A DNA stretch of 64,000 bases from Acidovorax radicis (GTDB lineage Bacteria; Pseudomonadota; Gammaproteobacteria; Burkholderiales; Burkholderiaceae_C): contig NZ_CP075184.1 of assembly GCF_020510705.1 (NCBI RefSeq), forward strand, positions 3,286,001 through 3,350,000. Direction: 5' to 3'. The translations under genes were made by a program, and so were the position numbers. Of this stretch, positions 56,179 through 64,000 are shown in pieces. The notes under the pieces were generated by a model. It ran no database searches, was not told the origin of the DNA, and was given only the letters and a program-made list of their open reading frames with translations. Each line of letters starts with the position of its first letter. Position 1 is the stretch's first letter.

Positions 56179-58611
56179 TCAATGTTTCAATCCGTCCGCT
56201 GCCACCGATGAGGCCACCGCTTTGTCCGCCGTTGGCGTCGAGACCACCGCAACTTCCTCATCCGTCAATGGCACAGGTTTGGTTTCCAGGGCGATCTCAA
56301 GCACTTTGTCGATCCAGCGCACCGGCACGATTTCCAGGGCGCTTTTTACGTTATCGGGGATCTCTTGCAGGTCCTTCACGTTCTCCTCGGGAATCAACAC
56401 GGTTTTGATGCCGCCACGCAATGCTGCAAGCAATTTTTCCTTGAGACCACCGATGGCCGTCACCTCACCGCGCAGGGTAATCTCGCCTGTCATGGCCACA
56501 TCGCCGCGCACCGGAATACCGGTGAGGGCCGACACGAAAGCCGTGGTCATTGCTGCGCCAGCACTGGGCCCATCCTTGGGCGTTGCACCGTCTGGCACAT
56601 GAATATGGATGTCGCGCTTCTCGAAAGTTTCATCCTTGATACCCAGCATGCGCGACCGGCTGCGCACCACTGTGCGTGCAGCTTCCACAGACTCTTTCAT
56701 GACATCGCCCAGCGAACCGGTGCGCGTGATCACGCCCTTGCCGGGCATGATGGCCGCTTCGATGGTCAGCAAATCACCGCCTACCTCTGTCCACGCCAGC
56801 CCTACGACCTGTCCCACCTGGTTTTGCAGCTCTGCACGGCCATAGGTGTATTTGCGCACGCCCAAGAAATCAGGTAGGTTGTCCGCCGTCACGACCACCT
56901 GCGGCTCCAGCTTCTTGAGCTGCAGCCCCTTGACCACCTTGCGGCATATCTTGGACAACTCACGTTCGAGCGAACGCACGCCAGCCTCTCGGGTGTAGTA
57001 ACGCACCATGTCGCGCACGGCTGCCTCGGTGATGAGCAGTTCTTTGTCCTCTACGCCATTGTTCTTGAGCTGCTTGGGCAGCAGGTATTTCATGGCGATG
57101 TTGGTCTTCTCGTCTTCGGTGTAACCCGACAGACGAATGACCTCCATGCGATCAAGCAACGCAGGCGGGATGTTCATCGAATTCGATGTGGCGACAAACA
57201 TCACATCGCTCAAATCGAAATCGACCTCCACATAGTGATCGCCAAAGGTATGGTTCTGCTCTGGATCAAGCACCTCCAGCAGCGCGCTTGACGGATCACC
57301 CCGGAAGTCGGTGCCCAGCTTATCGATTTCATCCAACAGGAACAGCGGGTTCCGCGTCCCGATTTTGGACAGGCTCTGCAGCACTTTGCCCGGCAGTGCG
57401 CCGATGTAGGTGCGACGGTGTCCACGAATCTCCGCCTCGTCGCGCATGCCTCCCAAAGCCATGCGCACGTACTTGCGTCCCGTTGCCTTGGCGATGGACT
57501 GCCCCAGCGAGGTCTTGCCAACCCCCGGAGGCCCCACCAGGCAAAGGATCGGAGCCTTTACCTTGTCAACGCGCTGTTGCACTGCAAGATATTCAAGGAT
57601 TCGGTCCTTGACCTTGTCCAGACCGTAATGGTCTTCGTTGAGCACCTCTTCGGCGTTCACCAAGTCGTGTTTGATCTTGGTTTTTTTGCTCCACGGCAGC
57701 CCCGTGAGGACCTCGATGTAGTTGCGCACCACAGATGCCTCGGCAGACATGGGTGACATCAGTTTGAGCTTCTTGAGCTCGCCCTCTGCTTTCTTGCGCG
57801 CTTCGGCGGGCATCTTGGCGAGCTTGATCTTCTTCTCGATCTCGTCAATGTCGGCCCCCTCGTCGCCCTCACCCAACTCCTTCTGGATGGCCTTGACTTG
57901 CTCGTTGAGATAGAAGTCGCGCTGGTTCTTCTCCATCTGACGTTTGACGCGACCCCGAATCTTCTTGTCGACATTCAGGATGTCAACCTCACGGTCGAGT
58001 TGCTCGAACAGATTTTCGAGTCGCGCCTTCACATCGGACAGATCAAGCACCACCTGCTTGTTCTCCAGCTTGAGCGGTAAATGGGCTGCAATGGTGTCGG
58101 CCAGGCGGCCGGGATCGTCAATGCTGGAGATCGAGGTCAGGATCTCGGGAGGGATCTTCTTGTTGAGCTTGACGTATTGGTCAAACTGCTGCATCACCGC
58201 ACGGCGCAATGCCTCGATCTCGCTGGGCTTGCCAGCGTCGGGCACGGCTTCAACGGGCGTAACGGTGGCCAGGAAGTGGGTCTCCGCATCGTCAATGGAG
58301 GTCACCTGGGCACGCTGCTGGCCTTCGACCAACACCTTCACGGTGCCATCGGGCAGCTTGAGCATCTGCAGAATGGTCGATACGCAGCCGACGTCAAACA
58401 TGTCCGAGACCGATGGCTCATCCTTGGCCGCGGCCTTTTGGGCGACCAGCATGATGCGACGGTCCGACTCCATGGCCATCTCAAGCGCCTTGATGCTCTT
58501 GGCACGGCCCACGAACAGCGGGATGACCATGTGGGGGAAAACCACCACATCGCGCAATGGCAACAACGGCAAATCAAGGGGGGTAGCAGGCAGGGGGGTA
58601 TGTCCGGACAT
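56179..58611 (-). CDS. lon: ATP-dependent protease Lon
   Basis: An 810-residue Lon protease, degrading misfolded and regulatory proteins. N-terminal substrate domain (LPLLPLRDVVVFPHMVIPLF), AAA+ module with Walker A GPPGVGKTSLGQ and Walker B NPLFLLDEIDKLG, and the Ser-Lys protease site in TPKDGPSAGAAMTT, with the Lys in the PEENVKDLQEIPDNV region. Start at 58611 (MSGHTPLPATPL) with GAGGATTCTC ahead; an upstream frame was rejected. A candidate heat-shock promoter lies just upstream. Confidence 0.96.
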   Translation of the reverse strand: MSGHTPLPATPLDLPLLPLRDVVVFPHMVIPLFVGRAKSIKALEMAMESDRRIMLVAQKAAAKDEPSVSDMFDVGCVSTILQMLKLPDGTVKVLVEGQQRAQVTSIDDAETHFLATVTPVEAVPDAGKPSEIEALRRAVMQQFDQYVKLNKKIPPEILTSISSIDDPGRLADTIAAHLPLKLENKQVVLDLSDVKARLENLFEQLDREVDILNVDKKIRGRVKRQMEKNQRDFYLNEQVKAIQKELGEGDEGADIDEIEKKIKLAKMPAEARKKAEGELKKLKLMSPMSAEASVVRNYIEVLTGLPWSKKTKIKHDLVNAEEVLNEDHYGLDKVKDRILEYLAVQQRVDKVKAPILCLVGPPGVGKTSLGQSIAKATGRKYVRMALGGMRDEAEIRGHRRTYIGALPGKVLQSLSKIGTRNPLFLLDEIDKLGTDFRGDPSSALLEVLDPEQNHTFGDHYVEVDFDLSDVMFVATSNSMNIPPALLDRMEVIRLSGYTEDEKTNIAMKYLLPKQLKNNGVEDKELLITEAAVRDMVRYYTREAGVRSLERELSKICRKVVKGLQLKKLEPQVVVTADNLPDFLGVRKYTYGRAELQNQVGQVVGLAWTEVGGDLLTIEAAIMPGKGVITRTGSLGDVMKESVEAARTVVRSRSRMLGIKDETFEKRDIHIHVPDGATPKDGPSAGAAMTTAFVSALTGIPVRGDVAMTGEITLRGEVTAIGGLKEKLLAALRGGIKTVLIPEENVKDLQEIPDNVKSALEIVPVRWIDKVLEIALETKPVPLTDEEVAVVSTPTADKAVASSVAADGLKH

Positions 58612-58635
58612 GAGAATCCTCAAAGTACTCTGTGG

Positions 58636-58664
58636 AATATGGTCCACATGCGGGGATTTTCAAC
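58636..58664 (-). promoter_or_regulatory. Candidate sigma-32 promoter of lon
   Basis: On the minus strand GTTGAAA, 15 bases, then CCATATT, resembling the heat-shock pattern CTTGAAA-N13-15-CCCCATnT. It lies 25-50 bp before the lon ATG. lon is a known sigma-32 target in proteobacteria. Confidence 0.35.
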
Positions 58665-58697
58665 CCTGGCGTGCAGCCGCACTGCCGCCAGGGTTGA
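58660..58697. terminator. Large hairpin between clpX and lon
   Basis: TCAACCCTGGCG ... CGCCAGGGTTGA, 12-bp perfect arms and 14-base loop. Lacking a clear U-run, it may act as a partial terminator after clpX or as an mRNA 3' protector; its left arm overlaps the candidate lon -35. Confidence 0.5.
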
Positions 58698-58737
58698 TGG
58701 TTCAAGGGGCGACAACAAGGCGCCCGCGCCGGTCATT

Positions 58738-60003
58738 TCAGGCCTTCTTGGCCGCTTCGCGATAAACGAGCAGCGGAGGCTTGTTTTCTTCGATGGTGGA
58801 CTCGTCCAGCACCACCTTTTCCACATTGCTGGTGTTGGGCAAGTCAAACATCGTTCCGATCAACGATTGCTCCAGGATGGAGCGCAGGCCACGGGCTCCC
58901 GTCTTGCGCGCCAGTGCCTTGCGAGCGATGGCCTTCAACGCGGCAGGGCGGATCTCCAGATCGACACCTTCCATGGCCAGAAGCTTGCTGTACTGCTTGA
59001 CCAACGCGTTTTTGGGTTCTGTCAGGATCTGCACCAACGCATCTTCGCTGAGCTCTGCCAAGGCAGTCACCACCGGCATCCGGCCGACCAGCTCAGGGAT
59101 CAGGCCGAACTTGATCAGATCTTCGGGTTCGATCTCGGTGAAGACCTCGGTCAACGACCGCTGTTTCTTGCTTTTGACCGATGCTCCGAAACCAATACCG
59201 GAGGCTTCAGTGCGGTTCTCAATGACTTTTTCAAGCCCCGCGAACGCACCGCCACAGATGAACAGGATATTGGTGGTGTCAATCTGCAAAAAGTCCTGAT
59301 TCGGGTGCTTGCGGCCGCCCTGCGGCGGCACGCTGGCCATGGTGCCTTCGATCAGCTTGAGCAACGCCTGCTGCACGCCCTCACCCGACACGTCACGGGT
59401 AATACTGGGGTTGTCCGACTTTCGCGAAATTTTGTCGATTTCGTCGATATAGACAATCCCACGCTGGGCACGTTCGACATCGTAGTTACAGCTTTGCAGC
59501 AGCTTCTGGACAATGTTCTCGACATCTTCGCCCACGTAACCCGCCTCGGTCAGCGTGGTTGCATCCGCCATCACAAAAGGAACGTCGAGCATGCGCGCCA
59601 AGGTCTGCGCCAGCAATGTCTTGCCGGAGCCCGTGGGGCCGATCAGCAAAATATTGCTTTTCGACAGCTCTACATCGTCCTTATGGGCCTTGTCTTTGTG
59701 GCGCAGGCGCTTGTAGTGGTTGTACACAGCCACGGCCAAGGTGCGCTTGGCCACATCCTGGCCAATCACATAGTTGTCGAGGTTGGTTTTGATCTCCACC
59801 GGCGTAGGCAGATCACTGCGGCCTTCGCGCACCGCGTCCCCTGCGGGCAGCTCGTCGCGAATGATCTCGTTGCACAGGTCAATGCACTCGTCGCAGATAA
59901 AGACCGACGGACCGGCGATCAGCTTCTTCACTTCATGCTGGCTTTTGCCGCAGAAAGAACAGTAAAGGGTTTTTTCGCTGGAAGAGCCTTTTTTCTCGGC
60001 CAT
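58738..60003 (-). CDS. clpX: ClpX, ATP-binding unfoldase of ClpXP
   Basis: A 421-residue AAA+ unfoldase that feeds proteins to ClpP. Start [15 protein letters not shown]. Zinc site C15, C18, C37, C40; Walker [13 protein letters not shown]; Walker [11 protein letters not shown]; the IGF-type loop that docks to ClpP is IGFGASV. Follows clpP after a ~100-bp gap with a terminator-like hairpin. Confidence 0.97.
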   Translation of the reverse strand: MAEKKGSSSEKTLYCSFCGKSQHEVKKLIAGPSVFICDECIDLCNEIIRDELPAGDAVREGRSDLPTPVEIKTNLDNYVIGQDVAKRTLAVAVYNHYKRLRHKDKAHKDDVELSKSNILLIGPTGSGKTLLAQTLARMLDVPFVMADATTLTEAGYVGEDVENIVQKLLQSCNYDVERAQRGIVYIDEIDKISRKSDNPSITRDVSGEGVQQALLKLIEGTMASVPPQGGRKHPNQDFLQIDTTNILFICGGAFAGLEKVIENRTEASGIGFGASVKSKKQRSLTEVFTEIEPEDLIKFGLIPELVGRMPVVTALAELSEDALVQILTEPKNALVKQYSKLLAMEGVDLEIRPAALKAIARKALARKTGARGLRSILEQSLIGTMFDLPNTSNVEKVVLDESTIEENKPPLLVYREAAKKA

Positions 60004-60047
60004 GGGGGCAATGCCTTGCTTGTTACGGAAAGTTGTCGGGATGATAA

Positions 60048-60086
60048 CCAAATAAGAAACGGCGTCTTCCCCAGGGGAAAACGCCG
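60048..60086 (-). terminator. Attenuator between clpP and clpX
   Basis: On the minus strand CGGCGT ... ACGCCG with inner TTCC/GGAA pairs, followed by TTTCTTATTTGG. It should lower read-through from clpP into clpX. Confidence 0.65.
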
Positions 60087-60105
60087 CACGGCGACCCTAT
60101 GGTGC

Positions 60106-60714
60106 TCAGGAGCGCTTGCTGATCACCTGGTCAACAATGCCATAGTCTTTGGCCTCGTCGGCGGTCATGAAGTAATCACGCTCGGTATCACGCTGGATCT
60201 TCTCCAGCGGTTGGCCCGTGCGCTCAGCCAGGATACGGTTCATCTGGTCCTTGGTGCGAAGGATATCGCGCGCATGGATCTCGATGTCCGTTGCCTGGCC
60301 TCGCGCGCCGCCCAGCACCTGGTGAATCATGATCTTTGAATTGGGCAGCGAAAAACGCTTGCCCTTGGCCCCGGCTGCCAGCAGGAAGGCACCCATGCTG
60401 GCGGCGAAGCCGCAGCACAACGTGGACACGTCGGGCTTGATGAACTGCATGGTGTCGTAGATCGCCATACCGGCCGTCACGCTGCCACCGGGCGAGTTGA
60501 TGTAGAAGGAGATGTCCTTGTCAGGGTTCTCGCTCTCCAGGAACAACAGCTGCGCCACCACCAGGTTAGCCGTCTGGTCGTTGACCTCGCCCACTAGAAA
60601 AATCACGCGTTCCTTGAGCAGGCGTGAGTAGATGTCGTAAGACCGTTCACCACGGCCCGACTGCTCGATGACCATGGGAACCATGCCCAAGCCTTGTGTT
60701 TCCAATGCGCTCAT
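60106..60714 (-). CDS. clpP: ClpP, proteolytic subunit of ClpXP
   Basis: A 202-residue serine protease. Start [20 protein letters not shown]. The catalytic Ser is in [16 protein letters not shown], His in [12 protein letters not shown] and the Asp in the [10 protein letters not shown] region. Standard length and position between tig and clpX. Confidence 0.97.
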   Translation of the reverse strand: MSALETQGLGMVPMVIEQSGRGERSYDIYSRLLKERVIFLVGEVNDQTANLVVAQLLFLESENPDKDISFYINSPGGSVTAGMAIYDTMQFIKPDVSTLCCGFAASMGAFLLAAGAKGKRFSLPNSKIMIHQVLGGARGQATDIEIHARDILRTKDQMNRILAERTGQPLEKIQRDTERDYFMTADEAKDYGIVDQVISKRS

Positions 60715-60755
60715 ATTTACTCCAGTCAAGCAGGTACTGTACCCAGAAATGAGTT

Positions 60756-60783
60756 GGGGCTTGTGCGCGAAAGCACAAGCCCC
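60756..60783 (-). terminator. Hairpin between tig and clpP
   Basis: GGGGCTTGTGC-gcgaaa-GCACAAGCCCC, perfect 11-bp arms. On the minus strand it is followed by AACTCATTTC, so termination is likely partial. Confidence 0.6.
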
Positions 60784-60845
60784 TGCTGTGTATCACCAGC
60801 ACCCGGGTGGGTGAAAAACTCGCTGCCCGGGGTGGCCAGGGCCTA

Positions 60846-62159
60846 TCAGCCCTGTTGTGCCATCAATTCGTCGAACGACACGGCCTTCTCAACCACCTTG
60901 GACTTGCCCAGCACGAATTCGGTCACGTTGTTTTCGATCACAACGGCTTCGACTTCGGCCAGACGCTGGCGGTCGCTGAAATACCAGCGCACCACGTCTT
61001 CTGGTTTTTCATAGCTGGCGGCCAACTCGTCGATGTGGGCTTTGAGCTGTTCAGGCTTGGCATGGAGTTCGTTGGCCTTGACCAACTCAGCCACCACCAG
61101 GCCCAGGCGCACGCGGCGCTCCGCCTGCGGGCGGAACACGTCTTCAGGGATCTCCGCCTTGTCGGCGTCTTTGATGCCGCGTTGCTTGAGTTCAGCGCGA
61201 GCGCCTTCGAGCAGGCGGGCAATTTCAGCTTGCACGCTGGCATTGGGCAGGTCCAGCTCGGCCTTGGACACCAGGGCGTCCATCACGGCCGCCTTGTTGC
61301 GGGCCAGCAGACGGAACTTGACTTCGCGCTCCAGATTGGACTTGATGTCTGCACGCAGGCCGTCGACAGAGCCGTCCGCGATACCCAGCGACTTGGCCAG
61401 GGCGTCGTTCACTTCGGGCAGATGGGCGGCCTCGATCTTCTTGATGGTCACGAGGAAGTCAGCGGTCTTGCCAGCCACATCCTTGCCGTGGTATTCCGCA
61501 GGGAATGCCAGGGGGAACGTCTTGCTTTCGCCAGACTTCATGCCACGCACGGCGTCTTCGAACTCCTTGAGCATCTGGCCTTCGCCCACCAGGAACTGGA
61601 AGTCTTCGGCTTTGCCGCCATCAAAGGTCTCGCCGTCGATCTTGCCTTCGAAATCGACCGTCACGCGATCGCCGTCTTGTGCTGCAGCGTCCATGGCGCG
61701 CTGGGCGAAGCTGCGGCGCTGCTTACGCAGGATGTCGATCGTCTTGTCAATGGCCGAATCGGTCACTTCAGCGGACAATTTTTCGACTTCGGCGTCGGAC
61801 AGGTCAGCAATCTTGACCTCGGGGAACACTTCGAAGATGGCGTCGAAAGTGACCTGACCTTCGGGAGCGCCTTCTTTTTCGGTGATGCGGGGCTGGCCGG
61901 CCACACGCAGGTTGGCTTCGTTGGCGGCCACGGCAAAGGCTTCGCCGACCTTGTCGTTGAGCACTTCGTACTGCACCGAGTAGCCATAACGCTGGGCCAC
62001 CACATTCATGGGCACCTTGCCAGGACGGAAACCGTCCATCTTGACCGTGCGGGCCAGGCGCTTCAGGCGCGTGTCGACTTCGGACTGGATCAGGGTGACG
62101 GGCACGCTCAGCGTAATCTTGCGCTCGAGCTTCTCAAGGGTTTCAACAGTAACGGCCAT
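60846..62159 (-). CDS. tig: Trigger factor (ribosome-associated chaperone, prolyl isomerase)
   Basis: A 437-residue trigger factor. The ribosome-docking signature [16 protein letters not shown] lies near residues 44-59; the FKBP-type isomerase domain (about 150-240) includes [20 protein letters not shown] and [18 protein letters not shown]; the C-terminal chaperone arms follow. First gene of the tig-clpP-clpX-lon block. Confidence 0.97.
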   Translation of the reverse strand: MAVTVETLEKLERKITLSVPVTLIQSEVDTRLKRLARTVKMDGFRPGKVPMNVVAQRYGYSVQYEVLNDKVGEAFAVAANEANLRVAGQPRITEKEGAPEGQVTFDAIFEVFPEVKIADLSDAEVEKLSAEVTDSAIDKTIDILRKQRRSFAQRAMDAAAQDGDRVTVDFEGKIDGETFDGGKAEDFQFLVGEGQMLKEFEDAVRGMKSGESKTFPLAFPAEYHGKDVAGKTADFLVTIKKIEAAHLPEVNDALAKSLGIADGSVDGLRADIKSNLEREVKFRLLARNKAAVMDALVSKAELDLPNASVQAEIARLLEGARAELKQRGIKDADKAEIPEDVFRPQAERRVRLGLVVAELVKANELHAKPEQLKAHIDELAASYEKPEDVVRWYFSDRQRLAEVEAVVIENNVTEFVLGKSKVVEKAVSFDELMAQQG

Positions 62160-62234
62160 GGCTATTCCTCTTATGAATGTGGATCGTGCTGGCTGCAGCG
62201 CAGCAGCGCCGTGTTCCGCAAAGTCTCACATGGG

Positions 62235-62321
62235 TGGTGCGCGGGGGGGGACTCGAACCCCCACACCATTGCTGGCGTCAGGACCTAAACCTGGTGCGTC
62301 TACCAATTTCGCCACCCGCGC
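62235..62321 (-). tRNA. tRNA-Leu (anticodon UAG)
   Basis: An 87-base class II tRNA with encoded CCA. Acceptor GCGCGGG, anticodon loop TTTAGGT (TAG), long variable arm (TGACGCCAGCAATGGTGT), T-arm GGGGTTCGAGTCCCC. Upstream of tig on the same strand, a common arrangement in this family. Confidence 0.95.
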
Positions 62322-62335
62322 GGTTCTACAAACAA

Positions 62336-62363
62336 ACAGGCGGCAAGCTGAGCTGCCGCCTGT
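62336..62363 (-). terminator. Terminator of the RND pump gene
   Basis: ACAGGCGGCA ... TGCCGCCTGT with TTGTTTG following on the minus strand, ~50 bp past the pump stop and before tRNA-Leu. Confidence 0.75.
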
Positions 62364-62411
62364 GTGAAATCGGTCAACCTTCTATTTTACCTGATGCGGG
62401 CACGCTGCTTA

Positions 62412-64000
62412 TCAAGCACCCCCAAGAACCTCAAGCGCTGGCCGCTTGACACGGAACCAGGCGGCATACATCGCGGGCAGCGCCAACAGTGTCAGCACGG
62501 TCGCCACGACCAGCCCGCCCATGATGGCCACAGCCATCGGGCCCCAGAACACGCTGCGTGACAGCGGGATCATGGCCAGCACCGCCGCCGCAGCCGTCAG
62601 CACAATGGGCCGAAGGCGGCGCACGGCAGATTCCACGATGGCATCCCACGCAGGCACGCCCCTTGCCCGGTCCTGCTCAATTTGATCGATCAGGATGACC
62701 GAGTTGCGCTGGATCATGCCCATGAGCGCAATCACCCCCAGCAGCGCCACAAAACCAAACGGGCGATTGAGCAGCAGCAAAGCCGCCGCCACACCTGCCA
62801 GCCCCAGTGGCCCGGTCAGGAACACCAGCATCGCGCGGCTGAAGCTATGCAATTGCAGCATCAGCAGCGTGAAGGTGATGAACAGCATGATCGGAATGCC
62901 CGCAGCAATCGACGCCGAGCCTTTGGAGCTTTCCTCGACAGCGCCCGCCACTTCGATGCGATAACCACCCTGCCCTGCGGCACGCCATTGCGCTTCAATC
63001 TCCTTGAGCGCCGGCAACAGCCCTGCCGTCACCGTGGCACCCTGCAGCCCCTCGGTCACGTCGCCTTGCACGGTAATGGCGTAGTCGCGGTTCTCGCGCC
63101 ACATCACCCCAGGCTCCCAGGTGAACACGGGCTTGGCGATCTGCGTGAGCGGGATCGACTTGCCAGAGGCCGTGGGCAGATAGGCATTGGCGATGTCGGT
63201 AATGGCGTTGCGCTCATCCAGCGGCTGGCGCAGCACGATGTCGATCAGCTTGTCACCTTCGCGGAACTGGCCCACCTGCGTGCCCGACAGAATGGTCTTG
63301 GAGGCCTGCGCAATGGACTGGCTCGTCACGCCCAAAGCGCGCGCCTTGGCCTGGTCGACCTCCAGGCGCAGCACCTTCACAGGCTCGTTCCAGTTGTCAT
63401 TCACACCGCGCATGTTGGGGTTCTGCCGCAGTTGCGCCTTCACCTCGTCGGCACGCTCACGCAGCACCAGCGGGTCAGGCCCCACCACACGAAACTGCAC
63501 CGGGTAGGGCACGGGTGGCCCGTTGGGCAGCAGCTTGACGCGGCCGCGCACTTCGGGGAACTCCTGGGCCAGCAGCGCAGGCAGCTTTACACGCAGCGAT
63601 TCGCGCACCTTGAGGTCCTGCGGCACCACAATGAACTGGGACACGTTGCTCTGCGGGAACACCTGGTCCAGCGGCAGATAAAAGCGCGGCACGCCAGAGC
63701 CCACCCAGGTGCTCACGGTGCTCACGCCGGGCTCCGACATCAGCCGTTGCTCCACCCGCTTGGTGACCGCTTCGTTGCCCGCAAACGAGGTGCCCTCGGG
63801 GAACCAGATGTCCACAATGATTTCGGGGCGGCTCGAATCCGGGAAGAACTGCTGCTGCACCTTGCCCATGCCCACGATGCCCAACGCAAACGTGAGCACA
63901 GTGGCACCGATGGTGAGCCAACGGTGCTCGACACACCAGTTCACCAACCGGCGAAAGACGGTGTAAAAAGGGCTGTCAAACACCTCGTGTGGGTCGTCCG
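62412..64000 (-). CDS. RND-family efflux permease (3' part; 5' end outside window)
   Basis: The last ~530 residues of an inner-membrane RND pump, open to the window edge. Visible are the mid-protein membrane helix (LTIGATVLTFALGIVGMGKV), the periplasmic domain beginning VQQQFFPDSSRPEIIVDIWF, and five helices at the C-terminus with GFVALLGVIALMGMIQRNSVILIDQI. Such a half is consistent with the ~1,030-residue HAE/HME permeases. The substrate cannot be told without the N-terminal half and its membrane-fusion partner. Confidence 0.9.
   Translation of the reverse strand, partial: DDPHEVFDSPFYTVFRRLVNWCVEHRWLTIGATVLTFALGIVGMGKVQQQFFPDSSRPEIIVDIWFPEGTSFAGNEAVTKRVEQRLMSEPGVSTVSTWVGSGVPRFYLPLDQVFPQSNVSQFIVVPQDLKVRESLRVKLPALLAQEFPEVRGRVKLLPNGPPVPYPVQFRVVGPDPLVLRERADEVKAQLRQNPNMRGVNDNWNEPVKVLRLEVDQAKARALGVTSQSIAQASKTILSGTQVGQFREGDKLIDIVLRQPLDERNAITDIANAYLPTASGKSIPLTQIAKPVFTWEPGVMWRENRDYAITVQGDVTEGLQGATVTAGLLPALKEIEAQWRAAGQGGYRIEVAGAVEESSKGSASIAAGIPIMLFITFTLLMLQLHSFSRAMLVFLTGPLGLAGVAAALLLLNRPFGFVALLGVIALMGMIQRNSVILIDQIEQDRARGVPAWDAIVESAVRRLRPIVLTAAAAVLAMIPLSRSVFWGPMAVAIMGGLVVATVLTLLALPAMYAAWFRVKRPALEVLGGA

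Overview
This GC-rich window reads as the chromosome of a betaproteobacterium of the family Comamonadaceae, most like Acidovorax or a close relative. The signs are a cbb3-oxidase cluster with an FNR regulator, Bug/TctC-type binding proteins, the tig-clpP-clpX-lon order, a lgt-ilvD neighbourhood, and a dispersed ~50-bp palindromic repeat (core TAGCGCTT...AAGCGCTA) scattered between and once inside genes. The genus is an inference; no 16S gene is present.

Layout. 1-9.2 kb: the 3' end of an fnr-type regulator, then a minus-strand cbb3 cytochrome oxidase block (ccoI, ccoS, ccoN, ccoO, ccoQ, ccoP, ccoG, fixH, small membrane protein) and a divergent universal stress gene. Two FNR boxes lie in front of ccoN and between ccoI and usp, so regulator and targets sit together. 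9.3-16.3 kb: a minus-strand operon of amidohydrolase plus a complete Liv-type ABC importer (livK, H, M, G, F), with a divergent LysR gene. 16.4-17.9 kb: an AT-richer patch with one orphan membrane protein. 18-24 kb: a malonate-use operon (matR-like GntR, malonyl-CoA decarboxylase, TctC-type binding protein, enoyl-CoA hydratase, malonyl-CoA synthetase). 24.3-36 kb: a LysR/EamA pair, lgt, two divergent dihydroxy-acid dehydratases, cytochrome c, acetyl-CoA synthetase and yqhA. 36-40.5 kb: a glycine betaine/proline ABC importer (proVWX) behind a perfect-consensus promoter and a long, highly structured leader. 40.7-44.4 kb: a predicted exported intradiol dioxygenase, a small secreted protein and a two-component system. 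44.6-54 kb: fumC, a 2.3-kb Mu-like element, an MHYT-GGDEF-EAL protein, class I fumarase and murI. 54-64 kb: a YgjP-type peptidase, five tRNA genes, lon, clpX, clpP, tig and the 3' half of an RND pump gene.

Most notable: a 2,315-bp segment (46202-48516) that appears to be a complete small transposable element. It has TG...CA ends with matching terminal motifs, a perfect 6-bp target duplication, and MuA-site-like sequences, but carries only HU, GemA, Mor and small unknown genes, with no transposase. The second is the proVWX leader. The third is a dispersed repeat that has entered and is translated within an enoyl-CoA hydratase gene.
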